Assembly: GCF_021295335.1 (NCBI RefSeq) | Contig: NZ_JAIWOT010000001.1 | Span: forward strand, 2,836,501 to 2,900,500 | DNA from: Komagataeibacter sp. FNDCF1 | GTDB lineage: Bacteria > Pseudomonadota > Alphaproteobacteria > Acetobacterales > Acetobacteraceae | DNA: 64,000 bases | Direction: 5' to 3' | Part shown: positions 53,703 through 63,871 of the stretch, piece by piece | How the letters are laid out: every line of letters starts with the position of its first letter | How positions within the stretch are numbered: the first letter of the stretch is position 1 | Position numbers and translations under genes: made by a program | Notes under the pieces: generated by a model | The model's database searches: none | Told to the model about the DNA's origin: nothing | Seen by the model: the letters and a program-made list of their open reading frames with translations, nothing else

Positions 53703-54689
53703 TCAGGGCACCAGCACGGCCGCACCTTCAAAGCGGCCATAGCGCAGGTCGTCAAGCGCCCTGTTGGCCTCGCGCAGGGGGTAGGGCGTGGTCGTGGTGC
53801 GGATTCCCACGCGGGGCACGATATCAAGAAAGTCGATGCCATCCTGCCGGGTCAGGTTGGCGACGGATACGATCTGCCGCTCCTCCCACAGCAGGTCATA
53901 CGAAAAGGCGGGGATTTCGCTCATGTGTATGCCCGCGCACACCACGCGTCCGGCCTTGTGCACGGCCTTGAGCGCGGCGGGCACCAGCGCGCCCACGGGG
54001 GCGAAGATGATGGTGGCGTCCAGCCGTTCGGGCGGCAGTTCATCCGACCCGCCCGCCCAGACGCAGCCCAGCGAGCGGGCGAATTCCTGCGTTTTCGTAT
54101 CACCCGGCCGGGTGAAGGCATAGACCGAGCGCCCCTGCCATGCCGCCACCTGCGCTATGATGTGGGCCGCAGCCCCGAAACCGTACAGCCCGATGCTGCG
54201 CGCATCCTTTCCTGCCATGACCAGCGAGCGCCAGCCGATCAGTCCCGCGCAGAGCAGGGGGGCGGTCGCCACGTCATCATCACCCTCGGGCAGGGGGAAG
54301 GCGAAATGCGCGTCCGCCACCGCAAGCGTGGCGTAGCCGCCATCGCGCGTGTAGCCGGTGAACAGCGGGTGGTCGCACAGGTTCTCGTGGTCGGTCTCGC
54401 AATAATGGCAGCAGCCACATGTATGGCCCAGCCATGGAATGCCCACGCGCTGGCCCATGCGCAGTCCTGTCACGTTCGGGCCGATCGCGTTGATCCGTCC
54501 CACGATTTCATGCCCTGGTGTCAGTGCATGGCCGGGAAAGGGCAGGTCCGCATCAACCACATGCAGGTCGGTGCGGCAGACGCCACACGCCCCCACCTTT
54601 ACCCGGATCTGTCCCGGTCCGGGCTGCGGATCGGGCAGTTCGGTCCATTGCAGGGGGGTATGGGGGGCAAGCAGTCGCATTGCGTACAT
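53703..54689 (-). CDS. Zinc-dependent alcohol dehydrogenase
   Basis: 329 aa medium-chain dehydrogenase. Catalytic zinc ligands lie in CGVCRTDLHVVD and GHEIVG. Structural zinc Cys lie in CGCCHYCETDHENLC. The Rossmann region is IGLYGFGAAAHIIAQVA, which departs from the usual GxGGxG. The subgroup resembles AdhA-type/CAD-like enzymes that oxidise primary alcohols with NAD(P)+. In acetic acid bacteria such cytosolic enzymes are separate from the membrane PQQ-dependent alcohol oxidation. Stand-alone gene; start at 54689. Confidence 0.92.
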   Translation of the reverse strand: MYAMRLLAPHTPLQWTELPDPQPGPGQIRVKVGACGVCRTDLHVVDADLPFPGHALTPGHEIVGRINAIGPNVTGLRMGQRVGIPWLGHTCGCCHYCETDHENLCDHPLFTGYTRDGGYATLAVADAHFAFPLPEGDDDVATAPLLCAGLIGWRSLVMAGKDARSIGLYGFGAAAHIIAQVAAWQGRSVYAFTRPGDTKTQEFARSLGCVWAGGSDELPPERLDATIIFAPVGALVPAALKAVHKAGRVVCAGIHMSEIPAFSYDLLWEERQIVSVANLTRQDGIDFLDIVPRVGIRTTTTPYPLREANRALDDLRYGRFEGAAVLVP

Positions 54690-54799
54690 GATCCGCTCCT
54701 TGACGTCCGGGATGTGCGACCCGCCGGTTGTGCGGGTGCATTCGGGTGCAGTCTGGCATGTCGCGGCCGATGTGGGGCATGACATGGGTCATCACGGCG

Positions 54800-55957
54800 T
54801 CACGCCTGCGTGCGGTAGGGGGTCAGCGCATCGAGTGCCGGCAGTTCGGCCATGATGGCGGCGCGTTCATGGGTCAGGAATTCCGCCACCGCTTCACGCA
54901 GGCCGGGATGGCTGATCCAGTGGGCGGAATGGGTCAGGCAGGGACGGTAGCCGCGCTGGAGCTTGTGCTGGCCCTGCGCACCGGCTTCCACCCGCTTCAG
55001 CCCGTGTTCGATGGCAAAGTCGATGGCGCGGTAATAGCACAGTTCAAAATGCAGGAAGGGCCAGTCATGCCCCTCCAGCCGCCCCCAGTTGCGGCCATAC
55101 AGCGTATCACGGCCCATGAGGTTGAGCGCGCCGGCCACGGGCACGCCCTCATGGCGCGCGACCATCAGCACGACCCGGTCGCCCAGCCGTTCCGAAAGCA
55201 GCGGGAAGAAGTCGGGCTGAAGATAGGCACTGCCCCATTTGCGGTCCACGGTGGACAGGTAGAACTGGTGGAAGTCATGCCACAGCGCCCCGGTAATGTC
55301 CGTGCCGCGATAGGTGTGGAATGTCAGCCCGCAGGCATTGGCGTCACGCCGTTCGCGGCGGATGGCCTTGCGCTTGCGTGAGGCAAGGGCATCCAGGAAG
55401 TCATCGAAGCTGGCATAGCCGTCGTTATCCCAGTGATACTGCACCCCCAGGCGCTGCAGCCAGCCGCTCTCGCCCAGCAGGTCATATTCATGCCGCGTGC
55501 AGAAGGTGACATGGACGGAAGACAGGTCCAGCTCCCCGCAGGCCTGCCGCAGCGCGCGCCCGGCCAGCAGGCGGCGGGCATCGGCATCGGGCGTGTCGGG
55601 ATGCACCAGCAGGCGTGGCCCCGGCACGGGGGAGAAGGGAACGGCTACCTGCAGCTTGGGATAATACCGTCCACCCGCCTGCGTGAAGGCCTGCGCCCAT
55701 TGCTGGTCGAACACGTATTCACCAAAGGAGTGGCCCTTGGCGTAAAGCGGGGCCACGGCCAGCAGGTGGCCTTCACCGTCACGCAGGACAAGATGCTGGG
55801 GCAGCCAGCCCGTGGTGGGGCCGGTGGAACCGCTGTCCTCCAGCGCGGAAAGGAAGGCGTGGCTGACGAACGGGTTGGCATCCCCCGCGCAGGCATCCCA
55901 TTCCCGTGCCGGGATTTCGGCAATCCTGCGGTGCAGGGTCATGGTGGTGCCGGTCAT
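54800..55957 (-). CDS. GNAT-fold DUF482 (FemAB-like) protein
   Basis: 385 aa from the ATG at 55957 (ATG five codons later also possible). Family segments: NPFVSHAFLSALEDSGS near the N-terminus, HLLAVAPLYAKGHSFGEYVFD, KRKAIRRERR, RKWGSAYLQPDFF and the C-terminal LKRVEAGAQGQHKLQRGYRP. This is the DUF482/PF04339 group, predicted acyl- or aminoacyl-transferases related to peptidoglycan FemAB proteins. Substrate unknown. RidA lies 79 bases upstream on the same strand. Confidence 0.88.
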   Translation of the reverse strand: MTGTTMTLHRRIAEIPAREWDACAGDANPFVSHAFLSALEDSGSTGPTTGWLPQHLVLRDGEGHLLAVAPLYAKGHSFGEYVFDQQWAQAFTQAGGRYYPKLQVAVPFSPVPGPRLLVHPDTPDADARRLLAGRALRQACGELDLSSVHVTFCTRHEYDLLGESGWLQRLGVQYHWDNDGYASFDDFLDALASRKRKAIRRERRDANACGLTFHTYRGTDITGALWHDFHQFYLSTVDRKWGSAYLQPDFFPLLSERLGDRVVLMVARHEGVPVAGALNLMGRDTLYGRNWGRLEGHDWPFLHFELCYYRAIDFAIEHGLKRVEAGAQGQHKLQRGYRPCLTHSAHWISHPGLREAVAEFLTHERAAIMAELPALDALTPYRTQA

Positions 55958-56036
55958 GACGCGCGCATCGCGGTTCGGGCGACGGGGTGTGCTGTGGTCA
56001 TGACAGGCTCCCTGCGGTGGGGTGTTACATCCGTGT

Positions 56037-56504
56037 TCAGCCGATCTCGAACAGGCCTTCGACCTCGACAGCCGAATCGAGCGGCAGCGAGGGCACGCCC
56101 ACGGTGGAGCGGGCGTGGCGGCCCGCATCGCCAAATACCGCCACCGCCAGGTCGGAGGCCCCGTTCATCACCGCCGCATGCTGCGTGAAATCCGGCGTGC
56201 AGGCAATGAAGCCGCCCAGCCGCACCACGCGTTTCACGCGCGACAGGTCGCCCACGGCCGCCTTAACCTGCGCGATCACGTTGATCATGCTGTAGCGCGC
56301 GGCCTCCACGGCCAGTTCCACCGGCACAGTGCCGCCCAGCTTGCCCGTGGTGAGCAGTTTGCCGTCAACCAGCGGCAGCTGGCCGGACACGACCAGCGAG
56401 GAACCGCTGAGTACGGCACCCACGTAATTCGCCACCGGTGCCGCAGGCGTGGGCAGGATGATGCCAAGCTGCTTGAGGCGCTGTTCGGGAGTGGTGTCAG
56501 GCAT
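56037..56504 (-). CDS. RidA/YjgF-family protein
   Basis: 155 aa. The YjgF-like fold is marked by LVVSGQLPL, ELAVEAARYSMINVIAQVKAAVGDLSRVKRVVRLGGFI and the C-terminal ARSTVGVPSLPLDSAVEVEGLFEIG. The usual catalytic Arg of RidA is not at the typical IPFxxLR place, since this is the longer YjgF subgroup, so enamine/imine deaminase activity is possible but not assured. It is placed between the DUF482 gene and the TSCPD gene on the same strand. Confidence 0.88.
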   Translation of the reverse strand: MPDTTPEQRLKQLGIILPTPAAPVANYVGAVLSGSSLVVSGQLPLVDGKLLTTGKLGGTVPVELAVEAARYSMINVIAQVKAAVGDLSRVKRVVRLGGFIACTPDFTQHAAVMNGASDLAVAVFGDAGRHARSTVGVPSLPLDSAVEVEGLFEIG

Positions 56505-56547
56505 TGGTGTCGTCCTTGTCATTGTGGGTCGGGCAGTGCGGGGCCGG

Positions 56548-58131
56548 TCAGCCGACCAGCCGCAGCCTGCGCCGCCGCGGGGGGGTGTCATCGCCATCAT
56601 CATTGCCGGACTCGGGCAGGTCCAGCGGCAGCATGGGGGCGGGGCTATCGGCCATCATGTCCTCGTGCGGGGCGTCGGGCAGCCTGCGGCCCAGATATGC
56701 ATCGGACAGGGCGCGGAAGGCATAGTCCAGCATGGATGTCGCGTAGGATGCAACCGGGTCGCCTTCCACCGTGCCGGCGGGGCCGAAATGGGTGTAGGCG
56801 AAGGCCTCGACATAGCTTTCCAGCGGCGCGCCATACTGCAGCCCGATGCTGACGGCCTGCCCCAGCGTGTCCATCAGCCCGCGTACCATCGGGCTTTCAC
56901 GCGTGGGGGTCAGGCTGATCTCGCCCAGCGCGCCATCGGCGTATTCGCCCGTGCGCAGGAACAATCGGTGGCCGCCCACGCTGGCCTTCTGTGTAAAGCC
57001 GCCATGGCGCGCGGGCAGCGGGCGGCGCACGCCGCGTTCCAGCCCGGCCCGGGTGGCCAGCGCGTCGCGCGTGACATCGGGACGCGGGGGCGCGCGGTCC
57101 ACGAAGCCGCTCAGCGCGCGGTGCATGGCCTGGTGGGACGCGGCACCCGGCAGGGGCAGCACGCTCTCACCCGCCAGGGTGGCGGCGAAGGCGGTCTCCA
57201 GCGTCAGGCCCCGGCAGGCCAGGCGGGCCAGCGTGCTGGTGGCAAGCCTGCCATCGGCACGCAGGGGCGAAAAGACGGGGGCGAGGCCGCAGGCCTCGAC
57301 ACCCAGCAGCGCGTCGACCGGGCCGGGGGCGGAAAAGCCCGTCTCGACCCGTGCCGCGGGCTGGTCGGCCTCCACGGCGGCTTCCTGCCAGACACTACGC
57401 GCGATCTGGCTGACACCGGGCAGGATGCTGCGCACGGGGGGAAGTGGCATGGCGTCCGCGCCTTCGCCGGAATGGGCGACAAGGGTGGCCAGTGCCACGA
57501 TGCTGCAGGCGGCATCGCGCCCGGCCTCGCTGTCATAGTCGAAGCCCAGCCCGGCCAGGCAGGCATCAAGGTTGGTCAGCAGGATGGAGCCGGCAGTCAC
57601 CGGGTGTTCCTGCCCCGGCGGCGGGGCGGTGCGCAGATGCGCGCCCAGCCGGCCCGCGGGGTCGGGCAGGGGCAGTTCGCCATTGCACGGGTGCTGTCCG
57701 TGCCGTGCGATCGTGCGCAGTGTACGGGCCAGCAGCCGCAGGGCGGCCACGAAGTCGCGGGCCATGAAGCTGCTGTCGGCCTCCACAAAGGCCGCGAGAT
57801 TGACCACGAAGCCGGGTCTGCGGTCATGGTGGCCCTGCCACAGACCCTGGGCCGGGGCGGCCTGCCGCATGAGCAGCAGGCACGACAGCGCGCGCGCGAC
57901 GGGGCGGACGGCCGGGCCGGAGGTTTCCCCCATGCACAGGTCGTCTATCCAGTGCGCCGCCTCCTCGGGCAGGCTGACGGGACCATGGCCGGGGGTCAGT
58001 CGGGCCAGGGCCTCGGCTGCCGTATCATCCCAGTCGGCGGGCAGGGTAACGGAACGTGGCGCGTCGTCAGGGTCCGCTGCGGCCTCTACCGTCCGCATGC
58101 GCACGCCGTTCCAGTGGCTTCGTGCTGTCAT
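56548..58131 (-). CDS. Stand-alone TSCPD-domain protein related to class II ribonucleotide reductase ends
   Basis: About 527 aa (ATG 58131; ATG 58152 possible). N-terminal GVRMRTVEAAADPDDAPRSVTLPADWDDTAAEALARL and C-terminal LFLRTGEYADGALGEISLTPTRESPMVRGLMDTLGQAVSIGLQYGAPLESYVEAFAYTHFGPAG are like the end regions of B12-dependent NrdJ. The middle lacks the recognisable ribonucleotide reductase barrel with its catalytic Cys set. The C-terminal TSCPD domain of NrdJ binds nucleotide/metal. Function of this protein is unknown: a NrdJ regulator or a repurposed paralogue are both possible. It ends in an Arg-rich tail. Confidence 0.8.
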   Translation of the reverse strand: MTARSHWNGVRMRTVEAAADPDDAPRSVTLPADWDDTAAEALARLTPGHGPVSLPEEAAHWIDDLCMGETSGPAVRPVARALSCLLLMRQAAPAQGLWQGHHDRRPGFVVNLAAFVEADSSFMARDFVAALRLLARTLRTIARHGQHPCNGELPLPDPAGRLGAHLRTAPPPGQEHPVTAGSILLTNLDACLAGLGFDYDSEAGRDAACSIVALATLVAHSGEGADAMPLPPVRSILPGVSQIARSVWQEAAVEADQPAARVETGFSAPGPVDALLGVEACGLAPVFSPLRADGRLATSTLARLACRGLTLETAFAATLAGESVLPLPGAASHQAMHRALSGFVDRAPPRPDVTRDALATRAGLERGVRRPLPARHGGFTQKASVGGHRLFLRTGEYADGALGEISLTPTRESPMVRGLMDTLGQAVSIGLQYGAPLESYVEAFAYTHFGPAGTVEGDPVASYATSMLDYAFRALSDAYLGRRLPDAPHEDMMADSPAPMLPLDLPESGNDDGDDTPPRRRRLRLVG

Positions 58132-58366
58132 GCCTTCCGTTTTACCGGTGGGCATGGGGCGGGCGGAACCCGTTCGTGGCGGAGTCGCAACTATACATCC
58201 CACTGGGTACAGTGGATATGGGGGATAACTTCCCGTGAGCGGGGCGCATGGACCGCAGCCCCGGAACCGCCACCCTGCCGCGGCCGTGGTGCGATCCCGC
58301 AGATGTGAGGGGCGGAGGCGCATATCCGCGTGGACCGCGCGGGCCCGCGCGGACTAGGCTCGGGGC

Positions 58367-58735
58367 ATGGCAAATCTAGGCACCCGTATCTATACCCGTT
58401 TCAGGGGGCGGCTGGTCGGCAGGGACGCCGATGGCCGGTGTTATTATGAAGCCCGGACCCCCAACCGCACCGGCGGCGGGGAGAAGCGGCATGAGCGCTG
58501 GGTCATCTACCACAAGGGCGAGGACGCATCCGCCGTGCCGCCCGAATGGTGGGGCTGGCTGCACCATATGGATGCAGCCCCCCTGCCCGAAAGCGCGCGC
58601 CAGCCCTGGCAGCAGCCCTGGCAACCCAACCAGACCGGCACGGCCGGGGCCTATCACCCCCCAGGCAGCGACCTGCGTGGCGGGCAGCGGGCTTCTACCA
58701 CCAGCGATTATGAGGCATGGTACCCCGAGGGATGA
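58367..58735 (+). CDS. NDUFA12-like NADH:ubiquinone oxidoreductase accessory subunit
   Basis: 122 aa. LGTRIYTRFRGRLVGRDADGRCYYEAR and KRHERWVIYHKGEDASAVPPEWWGWLHH are the NDUFA12/B17.2 signature, with the conserved WxxWLH region. It is a complex I accessory subunit in alphaproteobacteria and mitochondria. The Gln/Pro-rich C-terminus ends YEAWYPEG. It is divergent from the TSCPD gene and starts a conserved four-gene group. Confidence 0.93.
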   Translation: MANLGTRIYTRFRGRLVGRDADGRCYYEARTPNRTGGGEKRHERWVIYHKGEDASAVPPEWWGWLHHMDAAPLPESARQPWQQPWQPNQTGTAGAYHPPGSDLRGGQRASTTSDYEAWYPEG

Positions 58736-58794
58736 AACCCGTGGCGTAACCTGCTAGGGTGCGCGCCATTGGATATTGGGGAAGCATTGCCACC

Positions 58795-59328
58795 ATGGTT
58801 GCTGCTGTTTCAGGGCGCGCGGGCCACCAGCCGGCGGAACTTATTGCCGGGTTTGCCGTGCTGGCCATACTGGCCGGGATGCTGGCCTATGCCGTGCTGG
58901 ACAAGGGCCGGACACATGAATCCGGTTACCGGCTGAATGCGGGCTTTGCCCATATCGATGGCCTGTCCGTCGGCTCCGACGTGCGGCTTGCCGGCATTAC
59001 GGTGGGTCATGTGGTGGATGAACGGGTCGACCCCAAGACATTCGCCGCCCAGGTCGCCTTTACGGTCCGGCCCGATATCAGACTGCCAGATGACACGGCG
59101 GCGATCATTACCAGCGACAGCCTGCTGGGGGGCAAGTACATCGCCCTTTCCCCCGGCGGGGATGAAAAGATGCTCGCCCCCGGCGGCACGATCGGCCAGA
59201 CGCAGGGTGCGATCAGCCTCGAGCAGCTGCTGAGCAAGTTCATCTTCTCCGTAACGGATACATTGACAAAGAACCGGCAGGACAGGGCACAGGCCCCGGC
59301 CGCCCCCGCAGGGGACGCCACGCCATGA
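58795..59328 (+). CDS. mlaD: MlaD-family substrate-binding protein of phospholipid transport
   Basis: 177 aa with GGGGAAG before the ATG at 58795. One N-terminal transmembrane helix (ELIAGFAVLAILAGMLAYAVLD) is followed by the MCE domain: FAHIDGLSVGSDVRLAGITVGHVVDERVD, and ITSDSLLGGKYIALSPGGDEKML. MlaD holds phospholipid in the periplasm for the MlaFEDB transporter that keeps outer-membrane asymmetry. The other mla genes are not in this window. The TGA overlaps the next start (ATGA). Confidence 0.92.
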   Translation: MVAAVSGRAGHQPAELIAGFAVLAILAGMLAYAVLDKGRTHESGYRLNAGFAHIDGLSVGSDVRLAGITVGHVVDERVDPKTFAAQVAFTVRPDIRLPDDTAAIITSDSLLGGKYIALSPGGDEKMLAPGGTIGQTQGAISLEQLLSKFIFSVTDTLTKNRQDRAQAPAAPAGDATP

Positions 59329-59546
59329 GCCATGATGACGCAGGCATGCCCGAAATCTGGCCGCAGCCTGATGGCACCCCCGTCTCCTGCCGTGACAAGC
59401 TGCTGGTGCTGCGTGAAAACCATGTCGAACTGCACGGTATCCTGCGCGATGCGTTCGAGGATGCGGTCATAATGGGCGTGGATGAAGCGGCGATGCGCCG
59501 GATCCTGCATGGGCTGGTGGACAGCCTGCGGAGCCCGAAGGCATGA
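59325..59546 (+). CDS. Small conserved-position hypothetical protein
   Basis: 73 aa, overlapping mlaD by ATGA and the DUF2155 gene by ATGA on the other side, so it is a coupled middle gene. Helical: SCRDKLLVLRENHVELHGILRDAFEDAVIMGVDEAAMRRILHGLVDSLR. No signal peptide and no recognised family. The tight overlaps argue that it is real. Confidence 0.75.
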   Translation: MSHDDAGMPEIWPQPDGTPVSCRDKLLVLRENHVELHGILRDAFEDAVIMGVDEAAMRRILHGLVDSLRSPKA

Positions 59547-60220
59547 GGCGGGCCGCATGCCGCCTGCCCGGCCTGATGCTTGCACTGTTGCCCGGCCTGG
59601 CCCACGCGGCGGAGTGGCTGCCCGCGCCCGCCATGTACCCGCCCGATACGTGGCAGGGCCGTTCGGTTGCCGTGGTGCGCGTGCTGGACAAGCTGGATGC
59701 CCATGTCCAGCAGGTCGAGATTCCGGTGGGCCAGGACGTGCCCTACAAGAGCCTGACGCTGCACGCCACCTCCTGCCTCGAGCGCCCGGCCACGCTGTCG
59801 GCCGATAGTGCTGCATGGCTGGAAATCCATGACGCGCATGAAGGCATGGCCGCCTTCCAGGGGTGGATGGCCATTGCCGAACCGGCGACGGGCGTGTTCC
59901 AGAACCCGCTTTATGACGTGCAGCTGGCCAGTTGCGGGGGGGATGCGACAGCGCCCGTCCCGCCGCCGCTGGCGGTTGCTGCGGCACAGCCCCCGGCACC
60001 GGCTGCGAGCGATCCCGCTGCCGCCACGCCCCCCATGCCCGACGGCACCGTGCCGCCCGCGCCCAGCCGTGCCACCCCCGGCACCGGCGGGGTTGAGGGA
60101 ACACAGGCGCTTCCCCCCGCGCAGGCGCCAGCGCTCGCGCCACCACCGGCTTCTCCCCCGCTGCCCGCTCCGCCAGCGGACCCTGCGGATGACGGAGCAG
60201 CCCCGCTGATGCTGCATTAG
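59543..60220 (+). CDS. Exported DUF2155-domain protein
   Basis: 225 aa. Signal peptide LPGLMLALLPGLAHA then AEWLP. The DUF2155 core runs from VAVVRVLDKLDAHVQQVEIPVG to YDVQLASCGG, including two Cys (TSCLERP, ASCGG) and FQGWMAI. The last 90 residues are Pro/Ala low complexity. The domain is typical of alphaproteobacteria next to NDUFA12 and mlaD homologues; its function is not known, but an envelope role fits. An IS element is inserted 12 bases after the stop codon, so downstream operon genes may have been separated. Confidence 0.88.
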   Translation: MRRAACRLPGLMLALLPGLAHAAEWLPAPAMYPPDTWQGRSVAVVRVLDKLDAHVQQVEIPVGQDVPYKSLTLHATSCLERPATLSADSAAWLEIHDAHEGMAAFQGWMAIAEPATGVFQNPLYDVQLASCGGDATAPVPPPLAVAAAQPPAPAASDPAAATPPMPDGTVPPAPSRATPGTGGVEGTQALPPAQAPALAPPPASPPLPAPPADPADDGAAPLMLH

Positions 60221-60232
60221 AAAATAGTTTAG

Positions 60233-61681
60233 CAGCCTGTCGGGTTGGGGTACCCTGTGAAGGGGTAAGGCTGTAGAGTGTCGCGATGAGCCGCTTCATC
60301 CCGTTTGACCGATCCCAGCCGTATCTTCTGCCGCCTGATCTGACGTCGTGGCTTCCGGCTGACGATATGGCGCATTTCATTGTCGCAGCTGTTGAGCGGG
60401 TTCCGATGAGTGCGTTCTGCGTGCCAGTGCGCACGGGAGGCAAGGCGCAGTATCATCCGCGCCTGATGCTGGCCCTTCTGATCTTCAGCTATGCGAACGG
60501 GTTGTTTTCCTCACGCCGGATCGAGCGGGCGACATATCGCGACATCGGGGTACGCTTCGTGGCGGCGAACCTGCATCCGGATCATGATACGATTGCGACC
60601 TTCCGCCGGACGAACCGGACAGCCATTGAAGCTGCATTTGCGCAGGTCCTGCTTCTGGCGCGCGAGACGGGTCTGCTGCGTCTGGGTGTCGTATCGATTG
60701 ACGGCACGAAAATTGATGCCGACGCTTCGAAATACCGTTCCCTGCGCTACGACCGGATCAGGGCACTGCGCGAACAGCTGGCGGTGGATATCGCGAAACT
60801 GATGGACCAGGCGGAGCACGCAGATGCCACAGACAGAGATCCGCAGGCCCTGCCAGAAGAGCTTGCCCGACGGGAAACACTGAAAGCGAAGCTGGACGAA
60901 GCCTGCGCCCGGCTGGAAGCAGATGCGAAAGCGCAGGCCGAGGCGGCGCGACCGGCATACGAGAAGAAGAAAGCCGCTTATGATGCGAAAACAGGGCGTC
61001 GTGGCAGGGCGCCGAAACCGCCGGATGATGAACCGCCACCCGACCGGCAGATCAGTCTGACCGATCCCGACAGCCGCCTCATGCGGCGTTCGGACGCCCA
61101 CGAGTTCCGGCAGGCTTACAATGCCCAGGCCGTGGTCTGCGCCGAAGGCAGTCAGCTGATCGTGACAACCGACGTTGTCGCCACGTCAGCGGACGCGCCA
61201 TCCTTTGCCAGCACCGTGCTGTCGATGGAACACACGATCGGTCTCCCAAAGACAGTGCTCGCCGACACCGGTTACGCCAGCGGGCAGGCGGTCCGGGACC
61301 TGCGGAAAAAAGGCATCGATCCGCTGGTCGCCATCGGACGGCCCTGCGCCCGCAGGCCTTATGACTTCCGGCCACCTCCTGAAGACAGGGAACCGCGCCG
61401 GATCACCGAACCCTGGCGGCTTGCCATGAAGAAAAAACTGGAAACCACAAAAGCCGGAAATATTTACAGACTACGAAAACAGACCGTTGAACCGGTCTTT
61501 GGAATTATCAAAAGCATCATGGGCTTCAGAAGATTCAGTCTGCGTGGCCTTGCAAAAGTCACGACTGAATGGACCCTCGTCGCTCTCGCATACAACTGCA
61601 AAAGAATGGCACGGCTTCAGGCAGCATAAGCCGGGTCAGCCTCGGCGTTATCAGCCGCAAAATGCCCAACCCGACAGGCTG
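60233..61681 (+). mobile_element. IS1182-like insertion sequence with target duplication TTAG
   Basis: 1449 bp. Perfect 17-bp terminal inverted repeats: CAGCCTGTCGGGTTGGG at 60233-60249 and its reverse complement at 61665-61681. Direct repeats TTAG flank the element at 60229-60232 and 61682-61685. The transposase gene is intact. Perfect repeats, an open frame and an intact target duplication suggest a recent insertion. Confidence 0.93.
60286..61629 (+). CDS. IS1182-family DDE transposase
   Basis: 447 aa. N-terminal DUF772-type region (RFIPFDRSQPYLLPPDLTSWLPADDMAHFI, QYHPRLMLALLIFSYANGLFSSRRIE). First Asp in VVSIDGTKIDADASK, second in VLADTGYASG, Glu in QTVEPVFGIIKSIMGFRRFSLRG. A coiled-coil insertion (about residues 165-235) lies between the first and second Asp. 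Full length and inside perfect inverted repeats, so likely active. Confidence 0.93.
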   Translation: MSRFIPFDRSQPYLLPPDLTSWLPADDMAHFIVAAVERVPMSAFCVPVRTGGKAQYHPRLMLALLIFSYANGLFSSRRIERATYRDIGVRFVAANLHPDHDTIATFRRTNRTAIEAAFAQVLLLARETGLLRLGVVSIDGTKIDADASKYRSLRYDRIRALREQLAVDIAKLMDQAEHADATDRDPQALPEELARRETLKAKLDEACARLEADAKAQAEAARPAYEKKKAAYDAKTGRRGRAPKPPDDEPPPDRQISLTDPDSRLMRRSDAHEFRQAYNAQAVVCAEGSQLIVTTDVVATSADAPSFASTVLSMEHTIGLPKTVLADTGYASGQAVRDLRKKGIDPLVAIGRPCARRPYDFRPPPEDREPRRITEPWRLAMKKKLETTKAGNIYRLRKQTVEPVFGIIKSIMGFRRFSLRGLAKVTTEWTLVALAYNCKRMARLQAA

Positions 61682-61769
61682 TTAGTTTTTATCGTATCAA
61701 TGCTGCAGGCCTGCACAGCGCGGTTGCGGGCTTGCGTATTCCCCGGCTTTGCCAGAGGCTAGAACAACC

Positions 61770-62512
61770 ATGAGCAAGATTTCTTCCCTTCCTTCGCTCG
61801 ATCAGCTGCCTCCGCCGGCCCGCGCGGCGTTCCTGCTGGATTTTGATGGTACGCTGGTTGATATCGCGCCCACGCCTGAATCCGTGGTTGTCGCCCCCGG
61901 CCTGGTCGATACGCTCAGGCGCCTGCGTGACAGGTGCGGCAACGCGCTGGCTGTCATATCGGGTCGGCCGATCGAACAGATCGACCATTTCCTGCCCGGT
62001 GTGCCCTATGCGGTGGCGGGCGAGCATGGCATCGCCATCCGCCACGCGCCGGGCCAGCCCATTGAACGCGTGCCCCTGCCCCCCGTGCCCCAGGCCTGGC
62101 TGGAACAGGCGGACAGGCTTGCGCAGGCCCATCCCGGCATGCGGGTCGAACGCAAGAAGGCCGCCCTGGTGCTGCACTATCGTGGCGCACCCGATGCAGG
62201 TGCGGCGCTGCGCCGGGTCGCGGATGAATGGGTCGCGGCCACCGATGGCGCCTTTCATGTGCAGGAGGCCAAGATGGCATGGGAAATCCGCCCCGCGGGC
62301 ATAGACAAGGGCCATGCGGTGGAGGTGCTCATGCAGGCGGCACCTTTTGCCGGGCGTTCCCCCATTTTCGTGGGTGATGACGTAACGGACGAGGACGGCA
62401 TCCGCATGGCGGTGCATCTGGGGGGAGTGGGTTTTCGCATTCCCGCCAATTTTCCTGACCCGGCTTCCTTCCGTGGCTGGCTTGCCCGACTGGCACAGGG
62501 GGGCAATGGCGC

Positions 62513-62525
<13 letters not shown>
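61770..62525 (+). CDS. otsB: Trehalose-6-phosphate phosphatase
   Basis: 251 aa HAD phosphatase. FLLDFDGTLVDIAP carries the nucleophile Asp, VISGRPIEQI is motif II, GEHGIAIRHAPG the family loop, and FVGDDVTDEDGIRMA motif IV. It releases trehalose from trehalose-6-P. The ATG at 61770 was chosen. It overlaps otsA by 13 bases. The IS1182-like element ends 88 bases upstream and may have replaced or altered the promoter. Confidence 0.95.
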
Positions 62526-63865
<1,340 letters not shown>

Positions 63866-63871
63866 GCCATC

